A stretch of DNA of 64,000 bases from contig CM059189.1 of assembly GCA_030323885.1 (NCBI GenBank), positions 43,615,428 to 43,679,427 on the forward strand, written 5' to 3'. Source of the DNA: Branchipolynoe longqiensis (lineage: Eukaryota; Annelida; Polychaeta; Phyllodocida; Polynoidae). Position numbers and translations under genes: made by a program. This document shows positions 12,301 through 25,375 of this stretch, in pieces; the first letter of the stretch is position 1; the number at the start of each line of letters is the position of its first letter. The notes beneath the pieces are model-generated. The model made no database searches, was not told the origin of the DNA, and worked only from the letters and a program-made list of their open reading frames with translations.

Positions 12301-15300
12301 ATTATGTAAATATAAGTAATGGCCTATGTATGGATAGTCCTCAGTGCTGTAGTGAAATTAAAACCACGGGGATAAATTCTCTCACCGAACGCTATAAACA
12401 AAGGTGCAAAAGCTGTTAGCATAATGAGTTATCAGAGACCAGAAAAAAAGGTTGGCATTCTGTCTAGCACACACTACCATTACTCATCCATGAAAATAAA
12501 GCCGCAACAATATATTCCACACGCGTGCCTTGCACGCGATAAATCTACAAGAAAAGAGAAATCTACAAGAAAAGAGAAGCAGCTAGACAGATCAATAATC
12601 ACTTAACATTTATCACCCATAGTATTAGAATCCTAAATCTAGTAAAAATTTTATATTATGACTGGAATAGAACAATAAAGATCGACACACATGCGGTGAA
12701 TATGCGTCGGCAGTGTTACTGGTTATGACCAGAATACTTGTGTAAAATATCGGGGGGAAGGCAAATGTTCTATTACTGATCAGGTGTACGTGACCAAGCG
12801 CATCTATGTATATATATGTAAGTGCTGGTGGTGCCTGAGTGGGATGTAAATAGACATAGTGGTGCTGGCAGGGCTGTGTGTAACCGCACTCAGGGCCTAC
12901 ACCCTCCCCCTCTGCTGGGTAGGATCACCACACTCAGGGTCAAGGTTGGTGGTGGCCATGGGGCCATACAGCTTGGTGGTGGTGGGAAGACCACTGGTAG
13001 CCATGGGAACCAGGAATGCTGGATCCCTATTGGTAGGGCCAAGAATGCCTGTTTCCCATTGGGGGAAAGGGGTGGGGTGATACTCTACAATGAACCCATG
13101 TAACCATATAAATAATAAACCAGAGGGGTTGACTCTCTCTTTTCGTTTACACGTTATACTCTTCCTTTCTCTTTGTCTGTATTGATTTCACTATAGCCTG
13201 CCTACACAACCACAGATTCGAGTCCTAGTCTTTACACTGTGATGGACCACGACCTACTCAGCTTTAGGAATGAAAGCGTAACACTGAGATAGCGCCAAAC
13301 CCCAGGGCGCTAACTGGTTTATTCCGCCATGGACAGAATAGGAATCGGCTGTCACTGCCGAGCTGGGTAGCACATAACCTCCCTAGGGGGCTGGCCGCGT
13401 GCCATAGGTGGAACAGTCCACACTAGGTGTTGGTCCTGTTAGCGTGCTGCCACCTGTTGCTACTTCTTAGCAAACAGGGGTCAGCTCAGTCCCCACCACC
13501 ACCATGTCGTAATGGGGCACATTATGGACTACAACAACATGTTAGAACATTGGCCCATTTGGTTGCGTACATATCTTATCAGATCTGCGCACAGATCGTA
13601 TACAATCTTCAAGGAGAGGCCCAGACTTGAGGTCAGGAAACACTCATTTTTCTTTCGAGTGACAGATCCATAAAACAGTCTTCCAGACCAAGTGGTTGAA
13701 GCACCAATGGTAGAAGCATTTGAGAGAAGGCTGGATAGACATTGGAGAGGACACCCACAATTATATGACTTCAGGGCTCCATCAACATCCATATGTGTGC
13801 AAAAGAAAAGAAAGTTCTTTATTACCATAATGAGCTGGCATTAGAGGCTCAATAGGGCCTAGATCACCCAGAAGAGGATCTGTAAGTCAATCTGTAAGTT
13901 AATCTGTAAGTCAATCTGTATACATATACAGAACTGCCTGTATGCTGTACCACCTCCTTACCAGACAACGGGAGTGTCAGCGCAGGGGATTTGTCACCTA
14001 TTTATAGTGAGACACAGTTCCGACACTCGTGGTCATGTGACCAGCCCTCCCTGCTAGAGTATGGTATTTACAAGCACACGACACATGCCTCATGGTCGAA
14101 CCACAAACCTGACCTCTCGGTGCGGGGCGGGGGGGGGGGGGGGGAATTAAAGATTCGAATGAACGCTCCAGTGTTTGTCCATTTAATTCCAAGGTTCGAA
14201 TAGGGTGAACCAACCACATTCAGGGGTGAAAGTGGTCTCCGGCTAAAATCGCGGAAATCAGGGCGCCAACTGCAAATTTCCACGATAACGCAGATCTTCT
14301 CTCATAGACTTAGCACTGTCAGGGATTCACGGAAAAATACCGGAAGTCAGTTTTCAACTAACCTTGTTGTGAATGTATTATCGCCCATACCGGACTCGCT
14401 CTTGTTTGGGTTTGATGTTCTAGCAACATCTAAGGTCATTTAAAATTGGGATTCGAACTCCCCCAAGTGTTGTCATATAGATATAATTTTTTTTAATGTT
14501 TAAAGTTAATCGGTAAATATAAATAATCGCGGAAATCCGCGAAACCGTGGAGATCTTTCATCCCTGCACATTACAGGAGACATATCGTCCCACATATCCT
14601 CTTGTGTCTACCTCCAGTAGCGTATTTCCAATATGCAGTAACATGACCACTATTGGGTGTTTCTTGAACTAGACGCAGGGTCCTTACATATATCAAGATA
14701 TGGGAATTCAAGGCTATTTCAAGGCTTTTCAAGGCTGTTTTTGATAGGAATTCAAAACTATTTTCATTTGGAATTCAGGGGAAAAAACAACAATGCCGAA
14801 AGACGATTTTGGATTGATTTAGATCAGTGGGGACCGTTTAAAGGAATTCAATGCTTTTCAAGACTAATTACCCAAAATAGGTTAAATTCAAGGCTTTTCA
14901 GGGCCTTGAAATGGAGCAAATGAAGTTCAAGACTTTTCACGACTATCCAGGCCCCGTACGGACCCCGTAGTCGCATATATTGCTGCTCACACAGACACAA
15001 AGCAGTCAGCAGAGTGAAGCAAAGGCTGGCATTGTTGAATGATTAAAATCCATTTCCCACTCACTGAATTCGAAATCTTCCTTCATGATTCGGTGGGTGT
15101 CGACCGAGTTTTTCAGCAGATTCTGGAAGCAATAAGAAGCAGCAATTTGCACAAAGAACCATAACAATGCCAGCGCAACCTTATTTGTAGTCATGAGTTT
15201 CCTATTATTCTGCTTTACTTGTTGTAAGTAATATATTAAACATATTAATTATGGGATTCTTGCTCCGAGATTGTATGTGCGTAGACAATTATAAATTTCA

Positions 15301-18300
15301 GGGAAAAATACTATTTCTATTATTTTCTATTATATTATTTTCTATTATATTATTCTATATTACATCATATTATTTAATACTATTTCATATTATTTTATAT
15401 TATTTTACATTATTTGGATCCAACCATTTGGCTGTCTTCCGCGCATCTAGTAAAGAAATGCCTCAGGAAAATATATTAATCACAGTTCCATTTCCCTCTT
15501 TAATTTTTTAATTACCAGTATCTAAAATAAGACCGGCTATCGTCACCCCAATAGGTTTCTACCTGTCCATGGCAATATAGGAATGAACAACAGTTCAGTA
15601 TTAATATAACATTGATCTATTCACTGAAGCCCGACTGTACCCTTCTATACTTCACTTAATAATTAATAATTGCCACTCTGCATTACTAGGATAGGGCAAG
15701 GAACAGTGAAATGAGGAGGACCAATTGTCCGAGATTGAAATTTCCCTTGCTTAATAAACTAATGTACCAATTCTTTTTCTAATTAATCAATCCAATACAC
15801 CTTGTGTAAACTGTGTAAATTACCTGTGCTTATGCACAACCGGAGTGGAAGACCAGTGCCTTGGCACTGATACAAGATTATTCTGAAGAATAAATATCTT
15901 CAGAATAATAAATATTTACCAAATAAAATTCTTTTAAGTAATAAAAGAAAGGCTTCACACTGACCCTCCATGCTGTGGTGTGCAGCTTGGTGCGGACCAG
16001 CTGGTTCTCTGGAAGGTTCGGGTTCCAGTATGCAGACAGCGCCTGCAGATCGACAAGCTGAAAGCGGGGAGGAGAGTCAATTCTAAGCCAAGTGTGCAGC
16101 ACTGTACGTTGCTGATCTGCGTAAGTATGCTTCAATTCTAACCCAAGTGTGCAGCGCTAACTAATCTTATTGATCTGCGTAACCATGTTTTAATTCTAAC
16201 CCAAGTGTGCAGCATTAACTAATCTTATTGATCTACGTAACCATGTTTTAATTCTAACCCCAGTGTGCAGCATTAACTAACCTTGTTGATCTGCGTAACC
16301 CTGTTTCAATTCTAACCCAAGTGTGCAGTGCTAACTAATCTTATTGATCTGTGTAACCATGTTTCAATTCTTACCCAAGTGTGCAGCACTAACTTATCTT
16401 ATTGATCTGCGTAACCATGTTTCAATTCTGACCCCAGGGTGCAGCATTAACTAACCTTGTTGATCTGCGTAACCATGTTTCAATTCTAACCCAAGTGTGC
16501 AGCGCTAACTAATCTTATTGATCTGTGTAACCATGTTTCAATTCTTACCCAAGTGTGCAGCACTTACCTTGTTGATCTGCGTAACCATGTTTCAATTCTA
16601 ACCCAAATGTGCAGCACTAACTAATCTTATTGATCTGTGTAACCATGTTTCAATTCTAACCCCAGTGTGCAGCACCAACTAACCCTACTGATCTGCGCAA
16701 CCATGTTTCAATTTTAACCTCAGTGTGCAGCAATCTATCTTAGTGACCTGCGTAACCATGTTTCAATTCTAACCCCAGTGTGCAGCACTAACTAATCCTA
16801 CTGATCTGCACAACCATGTTTCAATTTTAACCTCAGTGTGCAGCAATCTATCTTAGTGATCTGCGTAACCATGTTTCAATTCTAACCCAAGTGTGCCGCA
16901 CTAACCTTGTTGATGTGCGTACCCATGTTTCAATTTTAAACTAGGAATGTAGCACTAAACTTTACCGATCTGTATAACCATTGTTTCAATTCTAACCCCA
17001 GTGTGCAGCACTAACTAACCTTATTGATATGCGTAACCATGCTACAATTCTAACCCAAGTGTACAGCACTATACCATATTGATCTGCATAACCTTGTTTC
17101 AATTCTAACCCAGTGTGCAGCACTAACTAACCGTTTTGATCTGCGTAACCATGTTTTAATTCTAACCCACATGTGCAGCACTAAACCATACTAATCCGCA
17201 TAACAACGTTTCAACTCTAACCCAAGTGTGCAGCACTAATTAACCTTGTTGATCTGCGTAACCATGTTTCGATTCTAACCCACAAGTGCAGCACTAAACC
17301 TTACTAATCTGTATAACAATGTTTCTCTACCCCAAGTGTGCAGCGCTAAACCTTACTGATCTGCTTAACCATGTTTCAATTCTAACCCAAGTGTACAGCA
17401 CTACCCTTACTGATCCGCATAACAATGTTTCAACTCTAACCCAAGTGTACAGAACTACCCTTACTGATCCGCATAACCATGTTTCAATGCTAACCCAAGT
17501 GTACAGCACTACCCTTACTGATCCGCATAACAATGTTTCAACTCTAACCCAAGTGTGCAGCGCTAAACCTTACTAATCTGGTTAACCATGTTTCCATTCT
17601 AACCCACCTGTGCAGCACTACCCTTACTGATCCACATAACAATGTTTCAACTCTAACCCAAGTGTACAGCACTACCCTTACTGATCCGCATAACCATGTT
17701 TCAATGCTAACACACCTGTGCAGCACTAAACCTCACTGATCCGCATAACCATGTTTCAATTCTAACCCAAGTGTACAGCACTACCCTTACTGATCCGCAT
17801 AACAATGTTTCAACTCTAACCCAAGTGTGCAGCGCTAAACCTTACTAATCTGGTTAACCATGTTTCGATTCTAACCCAAGTGTACAGTACTACCCTTACT
17901 GATCCGCATAACAATGTTTCAACTCTAACCCAAGTGTACAGCACTACCCTTACTGATCCGCATAACCATGTTTCAATTCTAACCCAAGTGTACAGCACTA
18001 CCCTTAGTGATCCGCATAACAATGTTTCAACTCTAACCCAAGTGTGCAGCGCTAAACCTTACTAATCTGGTTAACCATGTTTCCATTCTAACCCAAGTGT
18101 ACAGCACTACCCTTACTGATCTGCATAACCATGTTTCAATGCTAACCCAAGTGTACAGCACTACCCTTACTGATCCGCATAACAATGTTTCAACTCTAAC
18201 CCAAGTGTGCAGCGCTAAACCTTACTAATCTGGTTAACCATGTTTCCATTCTAACCCAAGTGTACAGCACTACCCTTACTGATCTGCATAACCATGTTTC

Positions 18301-21300
18301 AATGCTAACCCACCTGTGCAGCACTAAACCTCACTGATCTGCTTAACCATGTTTCAATTCTAACCCAAGTGTACAGCACTAACCTTACTGATCTGCATAA
18401 CCATGTTTCAATGCTAACCCACGTGTGCAGCACTAACCTTGTTGATCTGCGTGGCGGTGCTGTCGTGCACGTGGGTGGGCAGCCACTGCCCATTGGTTGT
18501 CTCGGCTGACAGGCTCTTCAGCATGATTCCACACGCACACGGGTGGTCGGCGTTTGTCACGTTATCCTCATAGCGTATGTGAATCTTCTGGATCGACACC
18601 TGCAAGCAGTTCACACACGGAAGGGGCCAGTTAGCCGACAGTTTGCTGGTTGATGGGGTTTTACATCCTGGCAACATCTAAGGGTATATCACAGGGTCCA
18701 TACACATGGGAAGATATGGAATTCAATGTTATTTCAATGCTTTTCAAGGCTGTTTTTGATAGCAAATCAAGACTATTTTCATATGGATTTCAGGAAACAA
18801 AAAGAAACAACGGTGAATGGTGATTTTGGACTAATTTAGATCAGGGTGGACAGTTTAATGGAATTCAAGGCTTTTCAAGACTAATTACCCAAAATAAATT
18901 AAATTCAAAGCCTTTCAAGGCCTTGAAATGGGGCAAATGAAGTTCAAGACCTTTCGAGACTTTCCAGGCCCCGAACGGACCTTGACATCATGATAGCCGA
19001 CAGTTAAGCCCAGTGTGTGGTTATGGTTCAACAAGTCATTGGGGGGGGGGGGGGGGGGCGAGTGTTCAATCAAAGGGAACATTGCGCCCAGAGGGTGATT
19101 CGAACATATATTACAGCCATTCTGAGGATAGCGCCCTAACCATTATGCTATCCAGTCTCCCTGACACAATCACCCTATCCACGGTTACTTGTGTACGTGA
19201 CTTCTTACCAGTGACGTTACTTCACTAACATAACTCGGACACTCCATTCCTCAACCTACCCCCCCCCCTTAAAAAAACCTCCCCCTCCCTCACCAACCTC
19301 CACATAAAAACCCCACCCACAAAGACCACTAGCTCTGCCAATTTGGATTTCCACCGCTGTGTATAACTTACAGCGTCATCAAAGGCCGGTTGCTCTCATA
19401 CCATGTCTATGTGGTGTGGGAGGTTAAAAATCCATTGGGTCGGTAAAAGTGTAGGCTCAGGCTTTCTATCGACCAGCAGTGGAGTGGGGAAGACCAGTCA
19501 TTTATGACTGGGATTTCCCCTGCTTGGGACAACTAATGTACCAAAAAAAAAAAGAAAAGAGAGACAAATAAGTGTTCACACTTCCTGTCTACCATTCGCT
19601 ATATCGCTATATATCACTAACGGTACAACCCAGACACCTCCCGCACCCCCACCCCCACACACACATCCACTCACCCACAAATCTACTGAACATTCTGCGC
19701 ATTCTATGGATGGCGCCACACAGCGGTAACTGCAGGAAGTGCTGACATTGCTTCTCCGGGGTTACTGTACGGCTGGGCCATTACTGCACCGCAGCGTCTC
19801 CAGTAAGTACTGACCTTTTGACCTGCCCACCCCACCCTCCACCCCTCCCCTCCACACAACCCCGCGATGATACATATCGGTGTAGGCGGAGTTTACCGAC
19901 TGCTTCGGCCAGGAGACGTGACAAACTGATTCATTTTTTTGGGGAGCTTTACTTTCGACCAAGATCTAGGTTTGGTTGTTGAAGTTTTAAATCCTGGCAA
20001 CATCTAAGGTCATATCAGGACGGATACCGACTTGTGGCAATGTGCACTCATTGTGACTTTATAGTGTTGCCCCACTGGGAGACCAGATCACCAGCACCAT
20101 GACCTGATATCCCACCCAGTCACATTTTCCTGACACTGATCCAACCAGTCATTGCCCTATCCTAATAATGCAGAGCGCCTGGCTATGAAGCGAAAAGTAT
20201 ACAATTTTAAGTTATTGGTTTGACTCGACCAGGATTCGAACCCATGAGTTCAAATCCCACGATCTACCAAAACGGGCGATGGACGGTCATCCCGTCTGGT
20301 TTTTGGGTAATGGAAAGAGTATCAAATAGAGATAAGCGTTATCTACACTATTTTGGGGTTTATTAAATGTGCCTATCACACTGGACTTCAGAACTGTCTT
20401 GACCCTTTCTACCTTATTGGCAGTGCATATAAATACTTGCTATTTCCTCATTCCAATCAAGCAAATCCAATTTTGACCAAAAAAACACCAAAAAACAAGT
20501 ATGGTGACACTCGATACACTTGGAACATTCGATCAGCCGACCACGCCTACGCCTTCCTGGAACGCTGGCAGCAGCGCGCCCTCCCGTGGCCACTCACTCA
20601 CACTAATCTACTTTACCCACACACGCAGTCACTGACACGGGTAGGCATTGATTCAGTCAGCCACACACACAACCAGGCAGTGATACAGTGAGTGAGTGAA
20701 TCACATAGTGTGTGATAATCAGTGACTCACAGCCATTCACACAACCAGGCAGTGATACAGTGAGTGAGTGAATCACATTGTGTGTGATAATCAGTGACTC
20801 ACAGCCACTCACACAACCAGGCAGTGATACAGTGAGTGAGTGACTCACACAGTCAGTAATAGTCAGTGACTCACAGCTACTCACACAACCAGGAGGTGAT
20901 ACAGTCAGTGAGTGACTCACACAGTCAGTAATAGTCAGTGACTCACAGCCACTCACTCAACCAGGCAGTGATACAGTGAGTGAATCACAGAGTCAGTAAT
21001 AGTCAGTGACTCACAGCCACTCACACAACCAGCAGGTGATACAGGCATTGAGTGACTCACACAGTCAGTAATAGTTAGTGACTCACAGCCACTCACACAA
21101 CCAGGCAATGATACAGTGAATGAGTGACTCATAAAGTCAGTAATAGTCAGTCACTCACATAACCAGGCAGTAACAGTCAGTAAGTGACTCACACAGTCAG
21201 TAATAGTCAGTGACTCACAGCCACTCACACAGTCAGTAATAGTCAGCGACTCACAGGCACTCCCACAACCAGGAAGTAATAGTCAATGACACAATTAAGC

Positions 21301-24300
21301 AGTAATAGTCAGTCACTCAGTGAGTGATTCATATTATAACTGAGTGACTCATACAGTTAGTAATAGTTAGAGATTCACACAATCAGGCAGTAATAAGCCA
21401 ATCACTGACATAATCAGACAGTAATACAGAGTCACGTAGAGTCACTCACACAATTATGCAGTAACAATCATCCATTGACAGTAACTCATATAATCAAGCA
21501 ATAACCGTTCATTCAGTCACTCACACAATCAGGCAGTGACAGTCATTTGTTAACCGTAACTACAATAATCAAGCAATAACCATTCACTCACACAATCATG
21601 TCATGAGAGTCATTCATTGACAGTAACTCACATAATCAATCAATAACCATTCACTCAGTCACTCACACAATCAGGCAGTAACAGTCAGTCATTGACAGTA
21701 ACTCATGTAATCAATCAATAACTATTCACTCAGTCACTCACATAATCAGGCATTGACAGTAACTCATATAATCAATCAATAACCATTCACTCACAGTCAC
21801 TCACACAATCAAGCAGTAACAGTCATTCATTGACAGTAACTCATATACTCAAGCAATAACCATTCACTCACAGTCACTCACACAATCAGGCAGTAACAGT
21901 CATTCATTGACAGTAACTCATATAATCAAGCAATAACCATTCACTCAGTCACTCATACAATCAGGCAGTAACAGTCATTCATTGACAGTAACTCATATAA
22001 TCAATCAATAACCATTCACTCACTGTCACTCACACAATCAGGCAGTAACAGTCATTCGTTAACCATAACGCATATAATCAAGCAATAACCATTCACTCAC
22101 ACAATCAGGCAGTAACAGTCATTCATTGACAGTAACTCACACAATCAAGCGATAACCATTCACTCACAGTCAGTTACACAATTAGGCAGTAATAGTCAGT
22201 CAGCCAACCACACAGTTTGTTGCTAATAGATTCATTCATTAAGTTAGTCACACAGTCAGTCACTCAAACAATCAATCAGTTAGTCACGATCGTTAGTCAT
22301 GATCGTTCAGCCAGTCACACATTAACTCACAATCAGTCAATCACACAGTCAATCACTGCCAGTCACTCAGCAACAGTGAGTCAGACACTCACAGTGAGTC
22401 AGGAATGTAGTCAGTTAGTAACACAGTCAGAGTCAGACACCCAGTCATTCATAATCAGTAATACTAATGAGAGCACAACTTAGGTGGGTTGGTCATGCAG
22501 TGCGCATGGATAAGGAAGGATACAATACCAAAAGCTCTCTTCTACAGTATGAACTTGTAAAAGGACACATAAATCAAGGTGGTCAGAAGAAAAGGTTCAA
22601 GGACTGCCTTAAATACAACCTGAAGAAATGGATTGTCAAAACTGAAACCTCGGAAATAGTGGCCAAGGACAGAAGTGTATGGCATGCTTCTATTCGCAAA
22701 GGCACAACACAGTTTGAAACTGATCATATATCTCAAGGTAACCAATAGTGTCAGTAGAGAAAAGAACGTCTCCTTCACCTATCAGACTCTCTGACTGGGG
22801 CTACACACACATGTCCAATGTGCGACTGCACATTCCGAGCACAAATTGGACTTATCAGTCATTAACAAGTTCACAACAAATGGTGAGTTGCTGTCATCAT
22901 CACCACTGATGGACAACCGAGAAGAAGAATACAAACACATTCAGTCAGTCACACATTCAATCACAGGCATGCATACAGCCAGTCCCTCATACACACTCAG
23001 TATTGGTGCAGGACGTCACGCAATGCAAGGTATTCGCAGAATCACGAATAGAGAAGACAAGACTGCAATCCATAGTTACATGTTTTAGTGTGCTGTATGG
23101 TTGGTTGTTGGAGTTTTATGTGCTGGCAACAGCTAAGGTCATATCAGGATGGGTACCGACTTGTGACAGCGCACACTCATGGTGAATTTATAGTGGTTCG
23201 CCACTGGGAAATCAGGCCATGGGCACAATGACCCGATATCCCACTTAGTCACATTATCCCAACACTGAGCTAACCAGTCCTTGCCCTAATCTATTAATAC
23301 CGAGCGCCAGGCTAGGAAGCGACAAGTAGCAATTCTAAAGTCATTTGTTTGACTCGACTGGGAACCGTACTCCCGACCTTCCATATGCGAGGCCCGCGCA
23401 CTGCCAATTAGGCCACCGCGCCCAGTTTGTGCCATATGAGGTCGGCCTGAAAGCCTCGCATAATTGCCCGCTTAGTCCATTTCCCCGAGTTTATACAGTC
23501 CGCCCCCGCATTGCTGAGGGATGTGCACACACCGTGTCTCTGAAATGAAGGGCTTTGGGCTCGGCCCCACAGCAGAGCAACCCTCCCAGGTAGCCTCACC
23601 ATAAACCTGGAACCACCTCAATGACATAACCAGTGAATCAATAAGTCCCACAGCCAGTCAGTCATTAAAGATTCATACTCCGATGAAAACATCAAATTTT
23701 CAAAATCAAAGCAATTACCTAGATTTGACTCAACATATCTAACTTAGATACTGGTGCACTTATTTTAACATTTGTTGTCACATAAGTAAGAGAATACTGA
23801 GGCAATGGAATATGTTAGTGCAGAACCCTATGGTGTCAGAGTCGTGGCATGCTTGCCAAAATTAATTGTGCATGTTTGCACTTCAACTGTCTCAATGTTA
23901 GCCATTGAAAACAAAAGTTACTTCAAGCTAAAGTAAGGTAGATTATAACGATCATCCTAATATATTTATCTAAGGAATGGGAGAAACTCAAAACCATCAG
24001 ACTATGCAACTTTAAAGCAAGTACTTTCACAGTCAGTCACACGACCAATAACTCAACTCATACAGCATGGTATGTGGTCCACCGGCCACTCAGCCTTTGC
24101 CCTATCCTATTAATGCCGAGCGCCAGGCTAGGAAGCGACAAGTATCAATTTTATAAGTCGCTTGTTTGACTCGACAGGGAATTGAACACGGGAAGTTCAC
24201 GGGAAGTTTGCGCTCTACCGATTCGACTAATACGTCCAGCTTTATTTTTAAAATATGGCAACAACTCAAAACCATGGGATTATGCAACCTTAAGAGCAGC

Positions 24301-25326
24301 CACACCCAATGTATTGAGTTACTCACCGCCGACACTCAAACAGGTCTTACTCAACTGTGTTGATTTTATGATGCAATGCCAACATTTATTTTATTTGTTA
24401 AAGAAGAAAAAAGGCATGCGAATATTAACTCAAGAGCTAATGTGAAATTGCGGCACGATAAAAGGGAGTATGACAGGAATGTAATTATCAACTGCCTGTT
24501 ACAAGTGCACTTCAGTAGCGGCCTGCGTGTGTGCATGCGTGGGGAACACATCCGGTGGCAGTGGTGTAAACAATTAAAGCATGTTGCGAAGCGGATGTGT
24601 CAGAAATAGACACAGACATGTTGATGCCCCGTTGTCATGACACATTGCTGATATTAGGCTAGCTTATGTCAAGTGGATTATATATGATCTTGTATTCATC
24701 AATCCCAAGTGGGTTATGTATTATATTATATTCCTATATTGCTGATACCCCAGTCACACTACGCCTGCGTTCGCTTGTGATCATTTTGCGACTGTTTTGC
24801 GAGCATTTTGCAATCACCTTAAGACCACCTTAAGACCGATCGGCGAGTAGTCGGCGACCAGTCGCTGACCATTTAGGGTCATTTTGGTCACAAGGAGGTT
24901 GCAACCTCCTTGCGACCAATGCTGCCGCCGATCGGTCGCCGACCGCCGCACCAGGAGCCTGAAAATGTTGGTCGGCGACAGGAATTTTGCTTCAATATCG
25001 CAAGGCGATTGGCGGTTTTTTGGTTGTAAGGTGGTCGCAAGCGAATGCTGGCGGTAGTGTGACTGGGGCATGACCGAGAGGCCTTTTGGTGTGTGTGAGA
25101 GATCGAGAGGGATAGAGAGGGATAGAGAGGGAGAGAGAGGGAGAGAGTGGGAGAGAGAGGGAGAGAGGGAGAGAGAGGGAGAGAGTGGGAGAGAGGGAGA
25201 GAGAGAGAGGGAGAGAGGGGGAGAGAGTGGGAGAGAGAGGGAGAGACAGGGAGAGAGAGGGAGAGGGAGGGGGAGAGAGGGAGAGAGAGGGAGAGAGAGG
25301 GAGAGAGAGGGAGAGAGAGAGGGAGA

Positions 25327-25375
<49 letters not shown>

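Noticed and set aside
16079..18434. CRISPR-like appearance of regular repeats
   Set aside because: Units are contiguous and similar over their whole length, with no unique spacers and no cas genes; the DNA is eukaryotic.
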